From the NCBI RefSeq assembly GCF_023073715.1, contig NZ_JADPKA010000013.1, positions 1 through 64,000 of the forward strand: DNA of 64,000 nt, read 5' to 3'. Position 1 is the first letter of the stretch, and each line of letters begins with the position of its first letter. The notes under the pieces were generated by a model. It saw only the letters and a list, made by a program, of their open reading frames with translations. It had not been told where the DNA came from and did no database searches. A program made the translations under genes and the position numbers. This document shows positions 8,877-18,700 of this stretch, piece after piece. The DNA is from Bradyrhizobium sp. 164 (lineage in GTDB: Bacteria > Pseudomonadota > Alphaproteobacteria > Rhizobiales > Xanthobacteraceae).

Positions 8877-10271
8877 ATGCACGTATTGGAACTGCAGTGG
8901 ATTGAGCCCGTCACAGCCATGCGACGCCTCTCGCATCGGAGGCACCTCACGTTCCTGGATAGCGCATCGAGACACGCGGTGCTCGGGCAGTACTCGTATG
9001 TGACGTGCGATCCCTTCAGCACTTACATAATCGCGGACGGGAGAGGTATTTGCAACGGAGAGTCCATTGTGGGCGATCCGTGGGCGGCACTTCGCGCTCT
9101 GCTAGCCAACTATCCGCAAATACATCGCGCCGATCTCCCGGCATTCCAGGGCGGCGCCGCCGGCTTTTTTGGATACGAGCTGAACAGGACGCTGGAGCGA
9201 TTGCCGGTGCCGACCATCGGGGGGCATCGCTTGCCTCAGGCACTCCTACATCTTTACGACGTCGTGATAAGCTTCGATCACCGCCATAATAGATGCTGGA
9301 TCCTTTCTACCGGGTGGCCGGAGCAGGATCCAGCTCGCCGGCGTGAGAGAGCTCGCCAAAGAGCCGAAGAATTTGTTGGGCTGCTTACAGTCTCAGCCCC
9401 TCCTCCTGATTTTACACCAGGCGAGGCCGGCTCATGGCATTCAAACTTCAGTCGCCAGGGATACATCGCGGCGGTACAGCGCGTGATTGATCTCATTCTG
9501 TCGGGTGACGCCTTCCAGGTCAACATTGCGCAGCGCTTCAGCGCCCGCCTGGCGAACTCGTTCGATCCGATAGCCTTCTATTGTCAGCTGCGGAAAATGA
9601 ATCCGGCTCCCTTTGCCGCCCTTCTTCGGTATGGCAAGCTCACCATTGCATCGAGCTCGCCCGAGCGTTTCCTAAAGCTTCACGGGCGACAGGTCGAAAC
9701 GCGACCTATCAAGGGGACGGTGGCGCGTTCTGCTGATTGCGAGGAAGACCGGCGTCGCGCTGAGACGCTGCTAGGTTCGGAAAAAGACCGCGCCGAGAAC
9801 ACCATGATCGTCGACCTCCTGCGCAATGATCTCTCGCGCGTTTGCAGGCCTGAATCAGTCCACGTCCTGTCCTTGTGCAATCTCGAGTCCTATGCCTCGG
9901 TGCACCATCTCGTGTCCATCGTTACGGGTGAGCTAGCACAGGGAGAGGATGCCGTGGGCCTACTTAGGGCCTGCTTTCCCGGCGGCTCAGTTACCGGAGC
10001 TCCCAAGGTACGCTCGATGGAAATTATCCTGGATATCGAACGTGTGTCGCGAGAGGTGTATTGCGGGGCCATAGGCTACATAGGATTCAATGGACTTATG
10101 GATGTAAATATTGCCATTCGCACCGTAACGATCGACGACGGCCAGGCCGTCTTCCATGCAGGTGCCGGGATAACGGCAATGTCCGATCCGGCCGCCGAAT
10201 ATGAGGAGAGCCTTGCAAAAGCAGAGCGCATTTTTCGCGCATTCATTGCTGAAGACGCCGGTGCATCTTGA
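8877..10271 (+). CDS. pabB: Aminodeoxychorismate synthase component I
   Basis: PabB aminates chorismate, using ammonia from PabA, to give 4-amino-4-deoxychorismate for folate synthesis. The 464-residue protein has the anthranilate-synthase-like N-domain (GGAAGFFGYELNR) and the chorismate-binding domain: GDAFQVNIAQRFSA, TIASSSPERFL, PIKGT, DLLRNDLSR, PGGSVTGAPKVRSMEII and GAIGYIGFNG. PIKGT carries the lysine nucleophile that marks PabB; anthranilate synthase (TrpE) has PIAGT at this point, so TrpE is less likely. The stop codon overlaps the start of pabA. A PabC lyase gene is not seen next door. Confidence 0.88.
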   Translation: MHVLELQWIEPVTAMRRLSHRRHLTFLDSASRHAVLGQYSYVTCDPFSTYIIADGRGICNGESIVGDPWAALRALLANYPQIHRADLPAFQGGAAGFFGYELNRTLERLPVPTIGGHRLPQALLHLYDVVISFDHRHNRCWILSTGWPEQDPARRRERARQRAEEFVGLLTVSAPPPDFTPGEAGSWHSNFSRQGYIAAVQRVIDLILSGDAFQVNIAQRFSARLANSFDPIAFYCQLRKMNPAPFAALLRYGKLTIASSSPERFLKLHGRQVETRPIKGTVARSADCEEDRRRAETLLGSEKDRAENTMIVDLLRNDLSRVCRPESVHVLSLCNLESYASVHHLVSIVTGELAQGEDAVGLLRACFPGGSVTGAPKVRSMEIILDIERVSREVYCGAIGYIGFNGLMDVNIAIRTVTIDDGQAVFHAGAGITAMSDPAAEYEESLAKAERIFRAFIAEDAGAS

Positions 10272-10846
10272 TTGTCATTATCGACAACTACGACTCTTTT
10301 GTCTTCAACATTGCGCGATATTTTCGCAAGCTTGGTGCAGCAACACGTGTCGTCCGGAACGACGCGATGGATGTGGGCGAACTTGCTGACCTCAGGCCCC
10401 GCGCGGTTGTCATCTCCCCCGGTCCTTGCACTCCAATTGAGGCTGGAATATCGACAGCCGTCGTTCGTGAACTTTCGGGTCAGGTGCCAATTCTCGGGAT
10501 TTGTCTCGGACACCAGTGTATTGGGACCGTATTCGGCGCACGCGTAACGCGCGCACGTCGTCCTATGCACGGTCGGTCCTCGTATGTCACACATGAAGGC
10601 GGCGGGCTTTTCAAAGAACTACCGTCTCCACTTTGTGTGGGGCGCTACCATTCGCTTATCGTCGAATTGGATGCGTCATCTGCCCGTCACCTCACGGTGA
10701 CAGCGCTCTCGGATGATGGAGAACTCATGGCCCTCGCCCATCGCGATCAACCAACATATGGCGTGCAGTTCCATCCGGAGTCGATACTCACCCCACAAGG
10801 GGACGTACTGTTCGCAAACTTCCTACGGCTTGCAGAGCTTTCTTAA
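10268..10846 (+). CDS. pabA: Aminodeoxychorismate synthase glutamine amidotransferase component
   Basis: This 192-residue class I glutamine amidotransferase supplies ammonia to PabB. The TTG start at 10268 overlaps the pabB stop by four bases (TTGA), which argues for translational coupling and a 1:1 complex. Visible motifs are IDNYDSFVFNIARYF, ISPGPCTP (oxyanion region), the nucleophile Cys in GICLGHQCIG, and the His-Glu pair in GVQFHPESI. It could also be a dual-use PabA/TrpG, but coupling to a PIKGT-type pabB favours the folate role. Confidence 0.88.
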   Translation: MIVIIDNYDSFVFNIARYFRKLGAATRVVRNDAMDVGELADLRPRAVVISPGPCTPIEAGISTAVVRELSGQVPILGICLGHQCIGTVFGARVTRARRPMHGRSSYVTHEGGGLFKELPSPLCVGRYHSLIVELDASSARHLTVTALSDDGELMALAHRDQPTYGVQFHPESILTPQGDVLFANFLRLAELS

Positions 10847-10879
10847 GGCGGCCGTAGAGGACTGGTGCAGCCATAGCGT

Positions 10880-11010
10880 GGCGCTTCCGGTCGATCGCTG
10901 GCCCGACGACATGCGGCTGTCGGACATCGAGCCGCGGTTCGTTTGAGGCGTCTGTGGCCGGCTCGGCGCCGAGGTTCGGAAATTTCCATTTGAATGTCGA
11001 AGGGTCCATC
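10880..11010 (+). pseudogene. Zinc-ribbon protein remnant
   Basis: After pabA the plus strand reads WPDDMRLSDIEPRFV, a stop, then GVCGRLGAEVR. Small rhizobial zinc-ribbon proteins often contain DLRLSDIEPRFVC..CG.RGA.VRP. Here the first Cys position is a TGA codon and the N-terminal half is missing, so it looks like a dead fragment. The family assignment is tentative. Confidence 0.35.
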
Positions 11011-11211
11011 GGCGGCATGGGCCATCGGTAGCCTTAAAGACGGCCCTGGCCATGGGGCTTTTGGGGTCGCGGAGGCCGGGGCCGCTGGAGGCGCTTGAAC
11101 CTTAGAAGGCCAAGCGAGCGCGAGCTTACTCACAGGTCAAACGGCTGTTCTGTTCGCTTCCGCACATTGGCGATACCGTTCCGATCAGGAACGGCACAGG
11201 GAGCGGCCGGC

Positions 11212-11397
11212 TCACCCTGGTTTTGCGCTGTGTGAACAAGTGGTCACGAGCAGCATGGTTCGGCTGCATTGCCAATCTTGTCCCAAAGTCGGCTCAAAGA
11301 GTGCGCGAGGAGTACCGATTGCCATAGTGGTGCCAGCCGCCACCAAAACAACGGCCGTCAGAGCGAGCATTCGAGAGGTTGTCCAATTAAATTGCAT
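11212..11397 (-). CDS. Small exported protein of 61 residues
   Basis: Starting at ATG 11397 the protein opens MQFNWTTSRMLALTAVVLVA, a positively charged start followed by a hydrophobic stretch ending in small residues, i.e. a signal peptide or single anchor. The rest carries two cysteines (DWQCSRT and VTTC) that could form a disulphide outside the cytoplasm. A strong GGAGGG ribosome site lies 8 bases upstream, which decides this start over the longer frame from 11478. I recall similar short proteins in rhizobial symbiotic regions but cannot name a function. A CRP-like palindrome lies upstream. Confidence 0.7.
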   Translation of the reverse strand: MQFNWTTSRMLALTAVVLVAAGTTMAIGTPRALFEPTLGQDWQCSRTMLLVTTCSHSAKPG

Positions 11398-11450
11398 GGC
11401 GATTCCCTCCAGTTGAGGCGCGCACGCTATCCCTGGTGATACCTGCCGCT

Positions 11451-11466
11451 TGTGAACTACATCACA
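11451..11466 (-). promoter_or_regulatory. CRP/FNR-type palindromic operator
   Basis: TGTGA-ACTACA-TCACA is a perfect 5-6-5 inverted repeat matching the classical CRP half-sites. It lies 54 bp upstream of the start of the small exported protein, a normal activator position. Which CRP/FNR-family regulator would bind is unknown; FixK boxes in this window have TTGAT/ATCAA half-sites instead. Confidence 0.45.
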
Positions 11467-11659
11467 CGGCTTCCTCAATGCTCATCACAACCGCGTGCAG
11501 GAGCCCGCCAGCGAGGCCAGTTGGGCCTTTTGTGCTCCCGAACCCAGTTCGCGCTAGTCAACATTGAGCCTCTTTTGGAGAGCCCTGACCATAACCTCGA
11601 CGTGCCCAGCGGCGAACAGTGCACGCGCAAGTTCTGGTCTTGCTGCATTCTCGGGCAGA

Positions 11660-11875
11660 ATGACGGAGGTCATGGCTAATCCGGTCGCCCAAAGCATTCG
11701 CGTGCGCGGCGGAGTTGTCGATCGGGGCGCGGCCGTCACCTCGTTGATTCTTCAAGAGGGCGGTGTATGCGGCGTTCGGATTGGTTCAGAGGAGATTCGC
11801 TCGGCGCATGTCATACTTGCAGCTCATTGGGCGCCGGCGAAGAAGGTGCTCAATGACGCCTTTGGGCCGCAGAAG
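11660..11875 (+). pseudogene. FAD-dependent oxidoreductase remnant
   Basis: A frame of about 70 codons reads SIRVRGGVVDRGAAVTSLIL, then GGVCGVRIGSEEIRSAHVIL and AAHWAPAKKVL. This resembles the substrate-domain section of isoprenoid-desaturase-like flavoproteins (G..V..GA.V..I....G.V.GV...G..I.A..V). The FAD-binding GxGxxG start and the C-terminus are missing. It runs directly into IS3 debris, so it is a fragment. Confidence 0.4.
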
Positions 11876-11904
11876 TGGAACGAGCGGATGCTAACACTGC
11901 TGAC

Positions 11905-12150
11905 AATGCCGGCAGCAACGCTTTGCTCAACATCGTCGACGACGTGACGCGCGAATGCCGCGATCCCGGACACCTCGATTCCGGCCATCGGGTTGCTCGC
12001 GAGCTGACGGAACTGATCGCCCAGCGCGGCAAGCCAGGCATCATCGTCTCCGACCACGCACCGAATTCACCTCGAACGCCATCCTTGCATGAAGGATCAC
12101 GGGATCGAATGGCACTACATCCCGCCAGGCAAGCCGATGCAGACGGATGT
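11905..12150 (+). pseudogene. IS3-family transposase OrfB remnant
   Basis: The plus strand gives IVDDVTREC, then GHRVARELTELIAQRGKPG, then IIVSDH in one frame, and EWHY..PGKPMQ in another. Intact IS3 OrfB proteins read VDDVTREC...GRRVARELTELI..RGKP..IVSDNGTEF...HGIEWHYI.PGKPMQNG. The core is frameshifted and both ends are gone. Confidence 0.7.
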
Positions 12151-12179
12151 TGTAGAATAGCCCTATCGGCTCAGAATGC

Positions 12180-12600
12180 CGCCTTTTCCACAACCTTCGT
12201 CTTGCCGGGCCGAGTCCGCCATGGGGAAGTCGCTGCTGTGTATGCAGCTCCCGCCCTCTCGGCTTGCGCGCAGTGGCGATGGCCGCGATATGCTTCGATT
12301 CGCGAGGCTGGGAAGTGCGACACGAACCGTTGCAAACCGGTGGTTCGGAAGCCCTGCACGATTCGTTCCCGTTTTCGCAGCGGCACATGCGAATGCTCAA
12401 CGCGATCGTCAGCCCCTTGTGCCAGCGATGCTCGACTTGCGGCATCTGGGTCTTTGCCGCGCCCGCAATTTGTCGTGGTCATGCGCCTGGGCCCGCAGCC
12501 CCGCTTCTTCAGCAACCGGGTCGGCGGGCGCTTGGCAGCCTTGGCCTTGCGGGCAGCTGGACGATCTCGTCGAGCACATAGGATGCGCTCGAGGTACCCG
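12180..12600 (-). pseudogene. IS6-family transposase remnant (left of the effector)
   Basis: On the minus strand, across frames, one can read LLKKRGC.PRRMTT (IS6 motif .K.G..PR..TTDKL.SYGAAK), then DDRVEHSHVPLRKRERIVQGFR and LQRFVS. These match the C-terminal half of IS6/IS26-type transposases. It is frameshifted and truncated. A second remnant in the same orientation lies at 22240-22470 on the other side of the giant effector gene. Confidence 0.7.
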
Positions 12601-12710
12601 AGCGCGAGGTTGGTTGGCATAACCTGCTGCGGATAAGCCGGAGCTCGCTCAAACCACCACCTATCAGGGCAGCGAATTAGACCTTTTCCGCTTTGGGAAT
12701 CTCAAGTGAG

Positions 12711-15700
12711 TCAGCCAACAAGCTCGTTGGTATTGGAGGCTGGCTGAGTGGCGGCCGCCTCGCCGCGAAGATAGGCGTGCAGCGCCTTCACGCAGGGATC
12801 CGCATTCTTTTTGTCTTGTTTGCGGGGCGGCACGAACGTGATATCGGCTTGTGCATAAAGCGGCGTGCGCTCGCGCATCAGTCGGCTGATTGTCTGATCC
12901 CGGTCGGGGCCTTGCAGCAGCGGCCGGTTGATACCTTTCCTAAGGCGATGTTGGATCACGTCGAAGTCGGTGTTGAGCCAGATCGAGACGGCTTTCTCCC
13001 CGACGAGACGCCGGGTCGGCTCATGCATGATCGAGCCGCCACCAGTCGCGATCACCGCGGGCCCTTCCTTGAGCACACGCGCGATTACCCTCGCTTCGAG
13101 CTCCCTGAACCACTCCTCGCCATGGGTATCGAAAATCTGCGGTATCATTTTACCGGCCTCTTTTTGGATCTTTTGGTCGGTATCGATGAAGGGCAGCCGC
13201 AGTCGCTCGGCGATGGCCGGGCCAATGGTGGATTTTCCGGCGCTCGGCATGCCGACAAGCACGATCGGCCGCACGCCGAGGGCCGCGATAATCTCGCTTG
13301 CCTCCGTTGACCTGGCGATCTCGGGCATTCTTGACTGTTCGAAAGCTCGCAATCCAAATGCCGCATCTCCTTCGGCTCCCCAGTGGTGTATGCCCAGGGC
13401 GCCGTCGGGGATCGCAATGTGTGTGCAGACCTCTCTCGTCCGCTGCACCAGTTTCTCGGCCTTAGCTTGCTCCAAAGCATCCTCGCTTGATTGCCGCCGC
13501 AGCCTGCCGAGAATTTTATAGGTGTCGTGATTGGCAAGCTTGGCTTGATAGCTGCCTGGCGTGTGGAACTCCACTTCGAAGCGATAAGCTTCCGCCGTGG
13601 TGAGGACTGTCTTGATGCCGACGAAAGTCGGACTGCGCATTCTGAACCAGTTGGTTGTCTGGCGTTCGGTGTAGTCCCGCTCCTCAAAGGCCAGCATGGC
13701 TTTCTTGAAGGCACGTGTAAAATCCTTGTCAGGAATTTCTAAGACGTGGCGTACGGCGTTGCTGAAGAGCTGTGGGGCGCTGCCGGGCGGGATGCTCATG
13801 CCGGTGAGCTGATCTGTCATGGAGGCATGCGATTTCAAGCGGCGCTCCAGATGGGGCATCTTCACTTCGATGCCGGCTTCCGCAAGGATTCCGGCAATCT
13901 CGCGTGCCGCTGCGGTGATTTTCCTCTCTTCGGCTATAGCTCGGTCAGCCTCATTTCGGGCGCGTTCTGAGGCCTCCTCGCGGGTCAGCGTGATCATCTC
14001 AGCATCGTCGGCGGCGGGCCGGAAGCCGGAGGGTTTGCGCAAAATGCCCTGCTCCGCAGCGAGTTTGATCGAGGTCTCCATGATTGAAGCCGCCAGAGTG
14101 GGGTTGTCCCTCAGATCCTCCAAGGTCGCATCGACATCAAACCTTCCGTGGGCGAGGGTCGCCGCCACGCCCTTGACGTAGGGCACGGACTTCAAGCCCG
14201 GCGTCTCGTAGAGGAGCCGCTGAAGGTGACTGCTTTTCTGGAAAAAGAGGTTGGCGCCAGTATCGGATTTATAGGCATCAGTGCCGACCTTGATGCCGAG
14301 GCTCAGCAAGTTGTTTGCGCTTTTTACGAGATCGTCCGCATTGTAACCATCCGGGCGGGGATCGATGCGGGGAGGATAGTGGTCGAGTAAAAGCTGGATG
14401 CGGTCTCGTGGCTGAGGCGTTGCCGGATAGGTCTCCGCCAGATCCGGGAAAAGATTGCAGAGCCTTGCGCTGAGGCTCGGGTTTGCGGCGTTCGAGCTTT
14501 CGATTGTTTCGGGCAGGGGTTGCTCATTCGGCTTCACTGCCCATGCCGCTAGGTCGTCGACGAGCAACTCGGCCATTTCGCGAGCAACCAGATGTTTGGC
14601 GACCTCAATCTCGCTCCTCGCTCTCGCAAACGTGTTCTGGATATCCTGGCTACTCACCTCTTCCTGGCCCAACAGCTGACGGATCTCTCGCCTGAGCTCG
14701 TGGTGAACGCCCTCATAGGTGCCAAAGACAGCACGCTCGGCAAACCAGCGTTGTGCTTCATGGGATTGAGCCAGAAAGTTTCGCTGCAGGCAGCTATAGG
14801 TTTCCAGGACATCCTGCGTGGCGGCGAGGATCTGGCGGGCGCGACCGAACTGGTAATTGTCGCCGTCAAGCGCCGGGGTATGCGACTTTGGCGGCTTCAG
14901 CGACGGAAGTCCGAGAGCTTGCTCCTTGCGATCGAACTGGCGCACATGCTCATAAAGCTGCGGCCGGTCGCCGATGATGACGACGGTGTCCCCGTCGAAG
15001 TCCCCGTCAAGTTTTTTCTGTTCACCGATCGGGACGGCAACCAACGAGCCCGGAGCGAACACCTCGGTAGCCTGCAGGATGCCGACGCACTCGAGCGGCG
15101 TGTCCAGCTTGGCGCGGTCCTTGCTCGAGGTCCAGCTCGAATGGCATTTGACGTCCTCGGCAGACATGACCAGCCCACGGTCGGCGTAGCCGGCCGGCCA
15201 CATCTTATCCGGCACAACCATCAGAATGCCTTTGGCAAAAAAAGTCGGATCGTCGCCCGCCAGTTCCTTCCCCGACTTCTGAGCGACATTGAAGCTGTAT
15301 TGGATGGCTGTGCAGTTTTCGAGGAACACAGCGGTCGGGTCCCCTTTAACGGCCGACTTGACTCGCTCGGCGGCAAACGGGCGCAGATTGGGCTTGTCGT
15401 AGGGCGAGCGCCCGATCAGCACGCCGCTCGCCCCCATCAACGTCTCGCTCTTGAGCGTCGGCACATGGAGACAGTCATCGCTGGACGGTACGGCAACCGC
15501 GCCGGGACCGTCGATGTGTCCGGCCGTCACGGTGCGAAACAACTCTTCAGACGTCAACTCTCGCCCTTGTCTGCTCTCGAGCCAGGTTTTGGCCTTCTCC
15601 CGCGCCTCATCGGTCACCGGCTCGCTTCGGGGATAGTGTTGCAGCGCCGATGCGGGAACGGACATTCTTCTTCCCTCACCAAAGGCAGGCACCCGATCAG

Positions 15701-18700
15701 GACCTTCCTGTCGGCGGGCGCGATTTACAGCTGGCATACGGTTGGCCAACGAGGCCTTGATGAAACCGCAACCATCATGCGGCCGCAAGGCGATCGGGCC
15801 TTCTGGCCCAGCCAGCTTAAAGGGATGCTCCTCGCCGGCAGGACGGTCCGGCAGCAGCGACAGTTTGAAGGCGCCCTCCAGCGCGTAGTCCCGAGGACCT
15901 AGGTCCTTGATTGCCGGCGGCGCGGCAAAACCCCTGCGCTGAGTGTAATAGTATGCCTCCTTGAAAGGGGCCCAGGCACGCGACAGCTGCTCGAACGCTG
16001 TGCCCGGCGCCGTTTCGGCATACGGAATCGCCAGCAGCTTTCCCCCGGAAGACTCTGCCCTCGCCCCACCTGGAAGGCGGGCGGCGATCTGCGACACGGG
16101 CTTTTTGGGCGGCTTTAACTTGCTTCCGCCGAACAGGTCCATGCGGTATGGCACACCCTCGACGGTGACCGTACGCGCCAGCATGAACGCGCTCGGCTTT
16201 CCTGGCAGCTGGACCGCGACGACGGGCAAAACCCCCGAGGTCAGGCGATGAAAAATCGAATAGCGTGTCTCGGGCTCCGTGGCCACTGGCCGGCCCTGCA
16301 TGTCCACCACTGACAACTGCATCAGTCCCGCGTCACCCTGCGGAGGTCTGGGCTCGTGGGCCATGGTTCGCAACACTTGATGGACGTCGAACACGGACGC
16401 TGGATGTTGGGCCTGGACCGTCGCCGCATTCTGCGCCAAGAACGTGTCCAGCGCATCCACCGGACTCTCCGCCGCGATCTCCGCCATCAGGTTCCAGCTC
16501 ATGTTGGAAAGATCGCGTTCGACGAGGCCGCCCGTTTTGTCCAAAATCTCCTTAGTCTTGCGCTGCAGCTCTTCCTGCCTCACCCGCAAATCGGACTTCT
16601 TGCCTTCGACATAGGGCCGGCGGAACAATGCCGCCAAAACCGCACGGGCCTTGAGCGTTTGATAGATCGACAAGGCGGGGCCACGGCTCGAGTACGGCCC
16701 TCGGGCTCGCTCGGCATCGCTTGCTTTGAGATGCCCCTCGATCTTGTGCTCGACGATCGGTTGAATGTCGTTCAGCAAGTTTAAAGCCCGCCTCCGGTGC
16801 CAGCGCAGGTGCGGGCTGCGCGCCAGCGGCAGCAGAGCGATGCAGAGAGTACCCATGATTTCGAGGTCGTTCTCAGCGGCAAAATCAGGGCCACGATGCA
16901 GTTCCGTCAGCCGGTCTAACCCGGTGCGTGCGAGCAAACCGAGATCGTCAAACAATTGAGCCTTAGCCAGCGCTTTGAAAATCATGGCGATGTTCAGAAC
17001 CTGGGTCTGCTCCAGGCGATCACTGGCATAGTGAAGGTAGTGGGCCAGATCGTGCAGCCGATTCTTCAGCAGAGCGGTCTCTATAATCTCTCCAGTGCCC
17101 TCTCCCCTCGTGACACCTCGCCCCAGAGCATTGGCTATCATGCTGAGCTGAGTTGTGGTGAACGCTCCGAATCGGAGGTCTCCCGAGCCGAGTTTGCCCA
17201 CTATGTCGATTATCGCCCCATGGCACACCGCCTCTTCCGGCCACTTGCTAAAGCCGTTCACCAGGATCGCCAGTTCCCGCGGAGTAAAATCAGAGAGCCG
17301 GTTGTCACGGCGAGAGACCTCGTTGGCAATCGCGACTGTGGCTTGGCGAGCGTCCTGCTCTTGCAGCCACTTGCTGAAACCGTTCACCAGGTTCGCTAGA
17401 CCCTGCGGAGTGAAATCAGACAGCCGGTCGGCGCGAAGGACCTCATGGGCGATTACAAGGGTGGCCTGACGTGAGTTCTCCTCTTGTGGGCACTTGCTAA
17501 AGCCGTTCACCAGATTCGCTAGGTGCTGAGAGGTAAAATCGGAGAGCCGGTCGGCGCGGCGAAGCACCTCACCGGCGATCACAGCGATGGCGTGACGTGA
17601 GTTCTCCTCTTGTGGCCACTTGCTGAAACCGTTCACCAGGTTCGCCAGACCCTGCGGATCAAACCCAGAAAGCCGGTCGGCGCGGCGACGGACCTCATCG
17701 GCGATCGCCAGCATGGCGTCGCCACAGCCCGTCTCGTCAGGCCACTTGCTGAAACCGTTCACCAGGTTCGCCAGACCCTGCGGATCAAACCCAGAAAGCC
17801 GGTCGGCGCGGCGACAGACCTCACCGGCGATCGCCAGCGTGGCCTCGTCACAGCCCGTCTCGTCAGGCCACTTGCTGAAACCGTTCACCAGGTTCGCCAG
17901 ACCCTGCGGATCAAACCCAGACAGCCGGTCGGCGCGGCGACGGACCTCGTCGGCTATTTCAACTATAGCGCTGCGGCAGTCTGTCCTTTCCGGCCACCTG
18001 CTGAAGCCGTTCACCAAGCTCGACAAGTGCTGGGGAGTAAAACTGGAGAGCCGGTCCGCTCGGCCAGCGCGGCGACGAACCTCGTCGGCGATTGCAAGTA
18101 TAGCGTCGTTGCACTTCGCCCCCTCGGGCCACCTGCTGAAGCCGTTCACGAGGTTCGACAAGTGCTGGGGAGTAAAATTGGAGAGCCGGTCGCCGCGGTG
18201 ATGGACCTCGTCGGCGATTTGAACTATAGCGTCTCGGCAGTTCTGCGGCCACTTGCTGAAGCCGTTTACCAAGTTCCCCAACGCCTGTGGATCAAAATCA
18301 GAGAGCCCGACATCGCGGCGGCCCGCGCGGTAACGCACCTCGACGGCGATTTGAACTATAGCGTCTCGGCAGTCCTGCGGCCACTTGCTGAAGCCGTTCA
18401 CCAGGTTCGCCAACGCCTGTGGATCAAAATCAGCGAGGCAGACATCGCGGCGACCCGCGCGGCGACGGACCTCGACGGCGATTGCCCTCATCGCACCGCG
18501 ACACTCCGCCTCTTCCGGCCACTTGCTCAAACCGTTCACCACGGTAGCCAGGTTCTGCGGACCAAAGTCAGAGAGCCAGACATCGCGGCGGCCCGCGCGG
18601 TGACGGACCTCGCTGGCGATTGCCCTTATAGCACCGCGACACTCCGCCTCTTCCGGCCACTTGCTCAAACCGTTCACCACGATAGCCAGGCTCTGCGGAC

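Noticed and set aside
14592..15902. Long plus-strand frame opposite the effector
   Set aside because: It is the antisense of the 2976-codon effector gene. High GC keeps it open and it has no motifs.
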